From: Symbiodinium natans
Taxonomy: Eukaryota; Sar; Dinophyceae; Suessiales; Symbiodiniaceae
Assembly: GCA_905221605.1 (NCBI GenBank)
Contig: CAJNDS010000835.1
Coordinates: 246,001 to 310,000, forward strand
Direction: 5' to 3'
DNA length: 64,000 bases
Shown here: positions 46,532 to 55,678 of the stretch, one piece after another
Position numbering within the stretch: the stretch's first letter is position 1
How the letters are laid out: every line of letters begins with the position of its first letter
Made by a program: the position numbers and the translations under genes
Notes under the pieces: model-generated
What the model was told of the DNA's origin: nothing
What the model saw: the letters and a program-made list of their open reading frames with translations, nothing else
Database searches by the model: none

Positions 46532-48667
46532 CTTCTCTCAATACTACCCTATGTAAACCAAACCCGAAACTCGAAACCCTCTAAAGACCGCAAGGTCAGC
46601 TAGCTAGGCGGGTGGCAAAAACAAACCTTCTAAACCCTAAACCCTAAGCGTTTAGCCGGCCTTGCGCGAGTGTGAGAGTCGAAATGCCCAATTGGTGCTT
46701 CGCGTTGTTCGGTTCATCTAGTGCTGCAGGTGATTGTCCTCTAAGATGGAGCTTTTTCTAAATTACGGACCCTTTATGGGCGGCAAAGATCAGGCAGCAG
46801 CTTCTTATGAGAGAGGCGCTCTCCCACTGCAGTGCTGCAGCTCGACTGCTTTGGGAAATGTGCTTAAGTCGGGAGGGTGGTGCAGGTTTACGGGGTGCTA
46901 GGGAGTATGGTGGGTTGCTTGATGTCCTGGCGCCCTTCCTTAAGTACAGGAACTGGTAGCATTTATCCATTCCATGTAGTCACAAAGAAATGTGTCAGTT
47001 CTAGCAGGCCGTGGGCCAGTGCCCAGATGGGAGCTTCCAACAATTCTGGTCCCGATAGAACCGGAAAGTTGCCAAATTTGCCCATTGTCCAGCTGGAGGC
47101 TGATTTTGCGATTCTGCTTTCTTGAGCTTGCCCTGCAGGGCCTGAACTCATATGTCGTGGAGCTTTAAACCGGAGACCCCACAAGCCTCAATCCCTTGTG
47201 AAGCAGAGGCCTCAGTCAGGACAGCCTCATCAGTGACCTCGGCCGGCCCGTTGCTGCACACGCTGCCGCAACTCACGGAGATGATCCTCCGTTGTGCTTG
47301 AGAAGGTTTTAGGATTTAGGGTTTAGGGTTTAGGGTTTGGGGTTTGGGGTTTAGGGTTTGGGGTTTAGGGTTTAGGGTTTAGGGTTTAGGAATCCTTAGG
47401 GCTGGCTTAGAGCCAGTGAATCACATCGTAGGGCTGATTTCCAGCGGCTGTCACGACTTCGGCTTTGCCGGGACCAGTAAGGGGGTTTAGGGTTTAGGGT
47501 TTAGGGTTTAGGAAAAAGGGTTTAGGACTGCAAGGCCTGTTTGCCAAGAAAGGGCTACGGCTCCAAGGCTGAAGGCTACGCAACAGGGCATGTATCAATT
47601 CGACCTGGCACCTCCCCTGCTGTCATGTCGCCACATAATGAGTGAAGGCTGTCCCCTTGCGCATCCTACAGAAGCCCATGCGGTGCACGGAAGTCGAAAC
47701 CCAGTAGCTCTGAGGCGCGCTACACGGTTTGACGGTACGGGACAATGGGCATGCCATCATGACGGGTGAGGGCACGCATTCTGCTTGGCTCGGCCTCTCT
47801 TCGAAAAACTTCGCTTCATCACTTGGCTCCTGAACTTTCGCATCCAGGCACAGCAGCTGTAACACAGACTGTCCTGAGTACACACCTGGGACGAAAAGAA
47901 AAGGAGACTACTAGGTGGCAACGCACCCGCAAATCAATATTTGTCTCTCTCTCTCTCTCTCCTGCTTTCTCTCGCTGTATCTCTCTCTGTATCTTTCTCT
48001 CCTCTCTCTCTCTCTCTCTGTGGGTATCCACGCAGTCCCAGCCGCATCCGGAAAAGGGAAGGGGCACGTTGGTGGCTTGGGGATTAATCACCCCCCCCCC
48101 CAGTCATTGATGTACTTCTTTTCTTCTTAATTTCCTCAAGCTCCGCAAGCCCGGCAAAAAACCCGAAGCTCCTCAGGATGCTGTTGGTCGAGGCCACGCA
48201 GCGGCAGCAGGATGTGTGCCAGGTGCACCTGAACTATGAGGCGCGAGCGGGGTGGCTGGCTTAGAGGGAAGCAAAGGTTTCGGGAGCATGGAGAACCCAT
48301 GAGAAGTAAGTTATCTATCCGGATTGAGATAGCAAGATATCAGGCCTGGAACGTTGTTGTTGCATCGTGGAAGCGTGTTGAAGCTCTAAGCGGGCTGCTT
48401 CCAGGTTTCTGATGCGCTTTTCAAGCTTCAGGGCTTTAATGGGCAGAGGCGGGTGGCTGTGAAGACTTGTGGAAGAAGGGATACAGTGGCTGCGGTTTGA
48501 CGATTTTTTCAACAGGGGGGCGGGGCAGGCTGTTTGGGAGCCAACTTGGTCGTCCCTGAATGGGCCCTGAACGGGAAGAGGCCACGAGAGCACCACCGAG
48601 ATGACGGCTGCGATATGCCCGTCTAATCCGTCTATTTTGTGAGGCGGCTGGTGCTGGAGATCCGAAC
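46532..48667. other. Intron-like/intergenic region
   Basis: Holds a GCGGGTGGCAAAA motif (46608-46620) with CCCTAAA text, TTTAGGG blocks at 47308-47400 and 47483-47525, and CT microsatellites at 47940-48021. A possible exon lies near 47030-47124 (GKLPNLPIVQLEADFAILLS). Nothing firm. Confidence 0.4.
47308..47525 (+). repeat. TTTAGGG blocks (two)
   Basis: About twelve TTTAGGG/TTTGGGG units at 47308-47400 and four to five at 47483-47525, with 80 bp of other sequence between. Confidence 0.9.
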
Positions 48668-49424
48668 ATGCCCAGCTTGCGCAAGTTCATACGCCCGACA
48701 GACTGGGAGTCGGTTCCTTGGCAGATGTTGCACTCCTGGCTTTTCGGAGCCCTGGGGTGTCTGAGGCCCTCTGTGCACCCTTTCCCCCCACAAGAACCCC
48801 ACCCGCGTCGTATTCTGGAGCCTCGAAAGCCCAAGGTACGGTCTCGGGTGCGCCGCTTCAGCGCGCGCGCTGCCGAGGAGCCGGCCGTGGAGCCCAAGTA
48901 CTTCAGCAAGCCCGTGTGGTTCCTGGGCGTGGCGATGTTGTGGGGACCTCTAAGGGCCTAGTAGGGCCTAGGGCGCCTAAGCACATGTGGGCGAAACCCG
49001 AAATGGCCTTGAGCCCAGGTTCAGGATGCTGGATGCTCCCAGCAAGTTCATGCAGGCCCACAAGGCCAAGCTTTGCGTACACCGGGCACCCGGACACGCC
49101 GAAGGCGTGAAGGCCGCTGGGTTCAGAAGTTGCCCCGGCTTCGGGGAATCCGAGAGTTTTAGGGGGTTTGTTTGGGGAAATAAGAGGGGCCTAGAACAGA
49201 GGGGGAGAGTGCGCTGCCCTCTGAACCCTTCAACTGCTCAGCTGCAAGTTACACCCCCCCCCCAAAAGCCAACCGGAGGGTCCCCTATGTCTTGGGCAGC
49301 CAAAAACTCTGAAATAATAGCAGCAATCGAGAAAGCCCTTTGAAAGGTCTGGCTGTATTTGACCGACTTCGCGGTGCCGGAGCAGCTCCCCCCACCGCTC
49401 CAGCTTGCCGGCATCCGCGAGTGA
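48668..49424 (+). CDS. Unresolved gene, 3' exons with a membrane helix
   Basis: Two convincing pieces. 48793-~48950 encodes a basic stretch (RRILEPRKPKVRSRVRRF), then FSKPVWFLGVAMLW, the start of a membrane helix. 49347-49424, after an AG acceptor, encodes a final exon VWLYLTDFAVPEQLPPPLQL ending in TGA. A piece near 49025-49068 may lie between them. The KPVW-LG helix recalls NIPA-like/DMT transporters, but that is too little for a call. Confidence 0.3.
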
Positions 49425-49605
49425 GTTCCCAGGGGAAGTGCCGCGAGAAGAGCGGAAAATGGCGCCTTAAAGCCCCCCGGAACCCTCGAATTCTTCAAAA
49501 GACCGTGTGCGCAGGAGCCGCTGGCCTAGAGAGGCTTCGGGCCCTGGGCCCGGGTTTTCCCCCATTTCAACGTCGGGCCACCACCTGTGCCCTGTGCCTG
49601 TACAG

Positions 49606-49692
49606 TTGGGATGTTCCCCCTAAGACGAACAGTCCTTCACAGGGAGTACCCCTTCCCCATAAGGACTGTTCGTATAAGGAGGAACATCCCAA
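49606..49692. repeat. Near-perfect 32-bp inverted repeat hairpin
   Basis: Arms 49606-49637 and 49661-49692 pair at 29 of 32 positions around a 23-nt loop (arm begins TTGGGATGTTCC, ends ACGAACAGTCCTT). Size and shape fit a small-RNA precursor or a very short MITE. No ORF is supported in it. Confidence 0.9.
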
Positions 49693-50565
49693 GATATGTG
49701 TTGTGCCTGCTTGAAGGCTATAGACGAATAGTGAGGCGTGCTCGGGCGGATCGGAAGCGCATCGCGGCCGTGCCCAAGGATATGTTCCAACAGATTCCAG
49801 CAGAGCGACTTTGTCTACTCCTCCATCCCAGATGTTTATTGTGCGAAGAGAATGGAGGAGAGACAGGTTGATGTGCGCCTTTCGGGGCAGCCCCTCGGAG
49901 GGTTAAGTGTGCTGGAAGGAGGGATGGAGGAATGGAGCGGAGGAATGGAGGGAGGAAAGGAGGGAGGAAAAGGAAGGAAGAGGAAGGCAAAGGAAGGGTC
50001 ATGAGTCGAGGAAGGGTCATGAGTCGGTTGATACGATACGCCAGCACGAAATCCAAGTATCACGCCGAAGCCACTTGTTTCTCTAGATCCCTTCAGTGTG
50101 GCTGCTTCCTTAGTTCTTCCGGTTTCTGCTCTGCCCGTGAAAGACATATGCCTCCCTTTCTCCCCACGTTGCCACGCGAATCCATGATGTCCAGTCCCCA
50201 GTCAAGATTAGACAATTTCCCATGATCCTCGTGGGGAACACGTGCCGTGATGTGGGGTCCTGAGCGCCTGGAGTTGCACAAAAGTCAGAAGACCCGCCGA
50301 GCGGCTGCGGAAGGCAGGCCCCGAACCCTAAACCCTAGACCCGTTTTTCTAAAACCCTAAATCCCGAACCCTAAATCCCCCAAACCCCTAAGCCTGGCCT
50401 GTGCAAGCCCTGCTGAGTGGTCCTGCTGAGTGGACCTGTCCAGCCATGCGGGAGGAGAACAAAGGAAAAGGAGCATCAACTCACCCCACCACCCCGCTCC
50501 CCAAACCTTGATCCCAAGTCCGCGGCAACCCCAAACCCCACATATACACATGCATGCATGCATGC

Positions 50566-50604
<39 letters not shown>

Positions 50605-50748
50605 CATACATACATACATACATACATACATACACACATACACACATAAATAAATAGATAAATACAAGTTAACTAAACTGGCCCCAAACCACCGTTTAGC
50701 TGTACATACCAAGTAGGGTTAGGAGAGCAGATTCGGATGACTGATTGT
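49693..50748. other. Intergenic, repeats only
   Basis: Includes a GGAGGAAAGG purine-rich stretch (49918-50000), short CCCTAAA text near 50322-50395 and tetranucleotide repeats. No gene seen. Confidence 0.5.
50551..50672 (+). repeat. (GCAT)n-(GATA)n-(CATA)n compound microsatellite
   Basis: GCAT x5, then GATA x9, then CATA x8, then CACACATA variants. Confidence 0.95.
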
Positions 50749-50761
50749 ATTTTGGCTCAAG
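50749..50761 (+). other. Truncated spliced-leader relict
   Basis: ATTTTGGCTCAAG is identical to the last 13 bases of the dinoflagellate spliced leader. It stands at the left margin of the mobile-element region, with no host ORF directly after it. Confidence 0.6.
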
Positions 50762-50923
50762 GAAAATAGGCGTGCCCGTTGTGCGTCTTTCCTTGTCTTA
50801 AGTACCTTTGTTGTACTTAACTGGTTAACAGCCTCAAGCTACGTGGTCACTTTGGTAGGAACGTAGGCAAAGCCGCGCGCCGCCATAGTGCCCCCTCCAT
50901 AACCGCACACCTGCCTTGAGAGT

Positions 50924-51346
50924 GTGCTTGAAATTGCGCGACAGGAGCCGCTGGCCCTGCCTCATTCATACTTCACATCCAGCATTGTGTCGAGCCAGAG
51001 CCAGGCTCAGCAATTGCATTCACTTCACCTGCAAGCCACCGTTGGGCTTTCCACGTGGCATTCCATATCTCGAAATCTTCGATCGTGCATGCAAAGCACT
51101 GAGCCGGAAGAGCATTACGCAACACACCTCCACATTTGGGTTCATTTCATTAAGGCCTTGCGTGAGAAACGCATCACGCGTTTGTTGATTGCTCATCCGC
51201 TAAATTGGTGGAGAAGGTTCGTGAGTAATCTTCTTGCTAATCACTACAGAGAGGTATCGTTTGACTGGCAGCTTAGGGTCCTTGTCCGTGCTTTAACGTA
51301 CGCCGACGATAGGTGGGTCCCTAGATTGCCTCAATACTTTCCGTGA
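50924..51346 (+). CDS. Unknown ORF at the left of the mobile-element region
   Basis: A 140-codon open frame beginning at a non-ATG codon. The second half looks protein-like (FIKALREKRITRLLIAHPLN, YREVSFDWQLRVLVRAL), with mixed charge and Trp residues, but I recognise no family. It may belong to the 5' leader or LTR of the element that follows, or be a decayed host exon. Confidence 0.3.
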   Translation: MLEIARQEPLALPHSYFTSSIVSSQSQAQQLHSLHLQATVGLSTWHSISRNLRSCMQSTEPEEHYATHLHIWVHFIKALREKRITRLLIAHPLNWWRRFVSNLLANHYREVSFDWQLRVLVRALTYADDRWVPRLPQYFP

Positions 51347-52001
51347 CATCCAGGTACATCGTGTGGCTGCGCATCTCCGCTGCGGTGTCGAGGTGCTCGC
51401 CCCTCTTGCCCTGGTTGGTTCTGACTTTCGGACTTCACTTCAAACATTCCTGAACATCTTGCCTTTGTACCCTCTCCTGTGAACCCCTGCACGGTTTAGG
51501 GAGGCTAGGCCTTGTGGGTACCCTAGGCGTCTGACGAAGCATCACTGCATCACCGTGTGCTTCGCCTCGAACTGCCCAAACAGCAGGTTCAGTTCAGACT
51601 TCGATCTTCGCGTGGTTTGTGGTCTCCCTTCGGGTTGAGACTAAGCCCATCACTCCGCCAACAGCAAACCCACAGTGCCGTCGGCTTGACCACGCACTGT
51701 GAACGCAACATCGGACAAAGTCCCAATCCCTAAGAGGTTTCAGGGTCAAAGCAAAGAGAGTCGCGGGTCTTCCCCACTCTCATCCGTGTGCATTGGCTCA
51801 GACAGCCGGTTGAGTGCGTGTCGTTAGTTGAAAGACCTGCATTGCCCCAATATCCCATCTGAGGAATCCCGGCAAGGTAGTCAAGCTCAGGCACTCTGCA
51901 CACATTCTTCTGGCCACTTTCTAGGCTTGTTGGGGTCGCCGCCCGAATTAGGCTTAGAGGGGTCGCCGCCCGAATCAGGCTGTGCAATTGTCTCTGGTAC
52001 C
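51347..52001. other. Leader region of the left retroelement
   Basis: No ORF until the ATG at 52002. A 27-bp unit (GGGGTCGCCGCCCGAATYAG) occurs twice in tandem at 51932-51980. Presumed 5' untranslated or LTR sequence; no matching downstream LTR lies in the window. Confidence 0.4.
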
Positions 52002-54817
52002 ATGGGTTGGAACGATTTTTTGCAGGCGTGGGAACGCGTGACCTCTGAAGAGTCCTTTGTGGAGCGTGTGACTGCTGCTTTTTCCAGGGCCACGAACTCG
52101 CCTGCGGTCAAAGGCTCGTCTGAGTTCCGTCGGAGGAAAGCTGTCCTCTTGGTGGTCATCCGTGCGCTGGTGCAGCTTCTCATCGGTACTCAGCAACAGT
52201 CTGGGGCCATACGGCTGGTCCGAACTCGAGAAAGAGAGCTCGAGGGCACGGAGGCATTGCCATATCATCCTTACGCTACGTTCGTCGAGGATACCCTGGA
52301 AGAGGTCAGAGGAGTGCTTCAGGCACCTTCGCCGGAGCCTGAGATACCGGCTCCGAGGACTCCTCCTGTCGCAGTGCGTTCCAGATCTCCGCCTCGTTCC
52401 TTGGTTGAGGGTTCTGACCAAACTCCGGTACCTCCTAGACCGCGACCGAAACATAAGGGTGATCGAACCCCTGCACCTCCTAGGGCACGACCTAAACATA
52501 AGGGTAATAGAACCCCGGTTCCTCCCAAGGCAAGTACCTTGCCCGGAACACCAGGTCCGTCACGTGCACCGGAGGCTGCAGCAGATCTTCTTGTGTATCG
52601 TCCCAAAGCAAAGGCCCGGCCCGAGTCCAGACCACCGCAGGACTGGGAGTTGGACGAAAGAGAGTATCCAACCATAGCGGATTCGTTCAGGGAACAGGTT
52701 GAATTGGGACAACACTCAGATAGAGAAGCCATAAACCGGTGGACTACTGAAGAGTGGAGAGAGCATAATCAGGCGCTCTCATCTTCTTCTTCTGCCGCGC
52801 CGCGTGTTGCACCTTTGGAAGTGGTCGAAGTGCGTGAGGACATCCCTGTCCTGATTTCATTGGATTTCAGCGGGGTGCTCAACATCCACTTTCAGGACAG
52901 CCGAGATTTTTTGGACCGTTTGAACGCAGAGCGTCCGAGCCACGTGAAGCTGAAGTTTATTTGCACGAGTTACTCTGGGACAGAACGGGCCAAAGAAACG
53001 CGTCAGTCGATGGCTTCGGAGCTTCCGGGCGTGCCAGTCTACATCACTAGCTCTCCAACGGGCCGTCCTGGAAAAGGAGCCTTCATTAAGCGTTTGATGG
53101 ACCGGCGGTCGGATCACTTTGCGTGTCATTTGGATGACAGATCAGACATCGTGCGGGACGTCGAGGCGTATGGTGTTCACGGTATTTTGGTATCGCCGAA
53201 TACGTGGCTGACTGATCTCGTGCCCACTGTGTTGTTGTGGCTGCGGTCCCTGTAAAACGCTAAAAGAGAGGTGCTGACCTTCAGGGGAACCTGGGGTTTC
53301 TATTGCCTGGCACCATGGCGATGAGTCCCGAAACTACTGATTCCTCGCTCCAGGTGTCCACTTCCAGCACGCCGCCTACACAACAGGCGCGGGCACTCAG
53401 TGCTGTAAGGGCACAAGAAGCAAGGGTAGGAGAGAGCAGTAGTGATTCCACTCCCGTAAGAGCCGTTTCAACCGGAAGGGGAAGGTCCTCTCAACCCTAT
53501 GCCTTAGCTAGTTCCCGAAATCGCTCTTCCTCCGCTAGGATGCAAGCTTTGTTGCCTCCGCCAGCTTATGCATGTGAAGTTGCAAGTCCTGCACCAGCAA
53601 GTCAACCTGTTTCGCTTGCACCGGGCGATGGGACAACCACCCCGGATGTGCACTTGCATCAGCATGTTCAGCGCATTGCCCCAGAGTTGCACCTGCATCA
53701 GAGTCGTCAGGAATTGCATCTTCATGGGGTTGATTCCCGAACACATTCTCAGGCCGTTGCTGCTGCACAGCTGGCACAAGCGCAAGCACAAAACATTCAA
53801 CAGGACGCTCAGGTGTTTGCCCAGAACGTTCAGCATGAAGCTCAGGCATACGTGCAGGTTGCAAAGAGTGAGGCTCAGGCATATGTTCAGAGCGCTGTCA
53901 CTTCTGCTCAACATGAAGCCATGCAGCACGCACAAGAGTATGCAGAGCGCGTTAGGGCTGAAGCTGAGAGACAGGTCCAGAGTGTTTCAGAACAAGCCGG
54001 TCAGCATCTTGCACAAGCAAACGAAACCATTGCCTCACTTCAGGCTAGGAATCGTGAGCTTGAGGAGCAGCAGGAAGAAATGATGCAGCGGATTGCGATG
54101 ATCCAAGCTGAGATGCAAAGCATCAAAGCTCAACAACAGTCCCAAGCCGACACGTCCCACCTTCACGCAGAGCGAGTGTCGCAGGCCTCAAGGGCTCAGG
54201 ACCAAAATGGCACGGAGATCAGTGAAGCCCTCAAGGCCTTGGCTGCAAGTGTTGGTGAGACAATGAAGGAGTTGCGAGAAATCGTCAGTCCCAAAGCATC
54301 CAAGCCTAAAAGCAAAGCGAAAGGTTCGGGGCTCCGAAACGGGACACCCTCCCCTAAGCATAAGAGTCCAAAGGTCTCAGCGACTCAAGGTCAAAGATCT
54401 GCTGGTGTGGCTGCTGCGCCTGTTCCAAATCGGTTTGGATGCTTCTGCGCACCCAGGTTGCCAGTTTTCACCGGTGTTGGTTTGCCGGCTCCGTCTAGAT
54501 CCAAGAAGGGTTCTTCGAGTGACAATCCCTTCAACGTCTTCTCCACTCCCAAACCTCCTTCAGTCGTGCATCCCCCAGACCCTCCGATGCACTACGACAT
54601 CGGGTCCGAACACGAGGAAGGTGAGGAGGAAGAGGAGAGGGAAGATGACCCCATCATTGATGTCACTGATGCACCGGGGGAAGAAGAAGTAGACTATGAG
54701 CAGGATACTTACCACAACAAAGATCTTCGAGACCTGAAAATCCCTGCACTTCCTTCGACAGCCGCGGGATATCGAGCATGGAGGAACGGCGTTTTGACAT
54801 CGTTCAGCAGCTATGCA
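51400..54817 (+). mobile_element. Copia-like retroelement, 5' part, broken
   Basis: Two ORFs in series, both starting at CTGGYACCATGG. The second ends in a gag-like segment common in dinoflagellate Copia polyproteins. Sequence of that character stops at about 54817, after which a different element begins, so the rest (protease, integrase, RT) would lie beyond the right edge. The left boundary is unknown. Class assignment is inferred from the gag-like segment only. Confidence 0.45.
52002..53255 (+). CDS. Retroelement ORF1 with HAD-hydrolase-like domain
   Basis: 417 residues from ATG 52002 (context TACCATGG); an open frame extends further up without ATG. Residues 1-105 are mostly helical (FLQAWERVTSEESFVERVTA). 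Residues 105-210 are Pro/Arg/Lys-rich with a 16-residue tandem repeat (TPVPPRPRPKHKGDR), probably disordered and nucleic-acid binding. Residues 283-417 resemble a HAD-superfamily phosphatase: motif I LDFSGVLN with Asp288, motif II CTSYSG (Thr322/Ser323), motif III Lys358 (RPGKGAFIKR), motif IV HLDDRSDIV with Asp378/379. Motif I has Ser where the usual second Asp stands (D-x-S), so catalysis may be altered or lost. Role in the element unknown. Lies 59 bp upstream of the next ORF in another frame. Confidence 0.7.
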   Translation: MGWNDFLQAWERVTSEESFVERVTAAFSRATNSPAVKGSSEFRRRKAVLLVVIRALVQLLIGTQQQSGAIRLVRTRERELEGTEALPYHPYATFVEDTLEEVRGVLQAPSPEPEIPAPRTPPVAVRSRSPPRSLVEGSDQTPVPPRPRPKHKGDRTPAPPRARPKHKGNRTPVPPKASTLPGTPGPSRAPEAAADLLVYRPKAKARPESRPPQDWELDEREYPTIADSFREQVELGQHSDREAINRWTTEEWREHNQALSSSSSAAPRVAPLEVVEVREDIPVLISLDFSGVLNIHFQDSRDFLDRLNAERPSHVKLKFICTSYSGTERAKETRQSMASELPGVPVYITSSPTGRPGKGAFIKRLMDRRSDHFACHLDDRSDIVRDVEAYGVHGILVSPNTWLTDLVPTVLLWLRSL

Positions 54818-54898
54818 TGTATTGAGTTTGGCAGGCATGGGTGTACATTGATCATTCAATGCTTCCCACATTCTGCCATTTGGGATCAAGCAATCTGA
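53315..54898 (+). CDS. Gag-like coiled-coil ORF, truncated
   Basis: 527 codons from ATG 53315. An N-terminal Ser/Thr-rich region is followed by a His-rich patch (HLHQHVQ, HLHQSRQELHLHG), then a long Ala/Gln coiled coil (~150-280: AQAYVQVAKSEAQAYVQSA). A Lys/Ser/Pro-rich basic linker follows, then an acidic run (EEGEEEEERE). A segment at 470-501 (DLRDLKIPALPSTAAGYRAW) resembles the start of Copia-type gag in dinoflagellate polyproteins. The last 26 residues look unrelated and end at TGA 54896-54898, so the ORF appears cut by the element to its right. Structural, particle-forming role inferred. Confidence 0.65.
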   Translation: MAMSPETTDSSLQVSTSSTPPTQQARALSAVRAQEARVGESSSDSTPVRAVSTGRGRSSQPYALASSRNRSSSARMQALLPPPAYACEVASPAPASQPVSLAPGDGTTTPDVHLHQHVQRIAPELHLHQSRQELHLHGVDSRTHSQAVAAAQLAQAQAQNIQQDAQVFAQNVQHEAQAYVQVAKSEAQAYVQSAVTSAQHEAMQHAQEYAERVRAEAERQVQSVSEQAGQHLAQANETIASLQARNRELEEQQEEMMQRIAMIQAEMQSIKAQQQSQADTSHLHAERVSQASRAQDQNGTEISEALKALAASVGETMKELREIVSPKASKPKSKAKGSGLRNGTPSPKHKSPKVSATQGQRSAGVAAAPVPNRFGCFCAPRLPVFTGVGLPAPSRSKKGSSSDNPFNVFSTPKPPSVVHPPDPPMHYDIGSEHEEGEEEEEREDDPIIDVTDAPGEEEVDYEQDTYHNKDLRDLKIPALPSTAAGYRAWRNGVLTSFSSYACIEFGRHGCTLIIQCFPHSAIWDQAI

Positions 54899-54961
54899 GA
54901 TTGGCAGTTGAGCCAAAACGGCAGATTGAGCTTTTGCTTTTTGGGGGGTGTTGCCCCCCCA
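54846..54961 (+). other. Hairpin-rich left end of the retroelement
   Basis: CATTGA-TCAT-TCAATG (54846-54861) is a perfect hairpin. An 18-base inverted repeat pairs 54873-54890 with 54907-54924 at 14/18, both arms resembling the spliced leader. TGGGGGG-TGTTG-CCCCCC ends at 54961. It may be terminal or regulatory structure of the element. Confidence 0.5.
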
Positions 54962-54964
54962 TGT

Positions 54965-55678
54965 ATGGCTTACGATGCACTGGGGTTTCGTGCGCGCGCT
55001 GTGCACACTGAGAGGACCCTCATGGCTGCAGCAGCCTATATGGACTGGAGTGCGGAGTTGCGCCGCCTCCATGACCTTTGTCAAGGCAGGGACGTCTTGC
55101 ATCATTGGTGCCAGGCCTGTGAGATTCAGCATTTCCCACCGCATTTTGACAGGATTCCTGAGTTGCCAGGAGTTCAGCCACCGGTCCGAGTCGCAGCCTG
55201 CACTGCTCAGGACTGTCGATGCTGCCAAGAAGGCCAGGACGGGTTCCAATTTCCATGGATTGGTGCTTACCCTCGGCAAGCCGTACTTGTCCAGGCGGGT
55301 GTTGACCCGAGGCAGGTGTGGGCTCAAGTTAACTTTTCCCATGAGCTGCTTTCTGAGGATGAGGTGTTGGAGGACCATGAGCGCTTGGCCACAGCTGAGG
55401 ACCTTCGGCGAGTGTGGCGCCTTTGGCAGCAGGGCAATAGGCGTTGGAGGGAGCCGGCCTACGAGCCTGTTGCCAGTCGTGACACAGAGATCTTGGATCC
55501 CGTGGCCAGAGCCAGCCGCACCTTGTGGATATGGCTCGGCAGTCTCGAGGCAGGAGTCCGACCCCTTTACCCACCGTGCACAGTGTGCGGCTGTCCAGCT
55601 ATCTTGGTGTGCGGGGCCTGCCGGTGCCGTGTGTGCCAAGAGTGCAGTCGGACATGCTCCAACTGTCATGCTGAGTAG
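54965..55678 (+). CDS. Retroelement small Cys-rich protein
   Basis: 237 residues from ATG 54965 (a later ATG at 55022 is also possible). Seen: an N-terminal helical segment (DWSAELRRLHDLC) with Cys/His pairs (HHWCQACEIQHF), a middle region rich in Trp/Arg (RRVWRLWQQGNRRWREPA), and a C-terminal cluster of about ten cysteines (CTVCGCPAILVCGACRCRVC) like a MYND- or B-box-type zinc-binding fold. It overlaps the next ORF by 11 bases. It is in the same frame as the preceding gag ORF, separated by one TGA. Function unknown; nucleic-acid or protein binding is likely from the zinc ligands. Confidence 0.6.
   Translation: MAYDALGFRARAVHTERTLMAAAAYMDWSAELRRLHDLCQGRDVLHHWCQACEIQHFPPHFDRIPELPGVQPPVRVAACTAQDCRCCQEGQDGFQFPWIGAYPRQAVLVQAGVDPRQVWAQVNFSHELLSEDEVLEDHERLATAEDLRRVWRLWQQGNRRWREPAYEPVASRDTEILDPVARASRTLWIWLGSLEAGVRPLYPPCTVCGCPAILVCGACRCRVCQECSRTCSNCHAE

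Noticed and set aside
54948-55667. N-terminal 240 codons of the long recombinase frame
   Set aside because: This part overlaps the Cys-rich ORF in another frame, which looks more protein-like; ATG 55668 is the better start.
54560-55669. Minus-strand ORF of 369 codons
   Set aside because: Antisense to two element ORFs, no recognisable domain.
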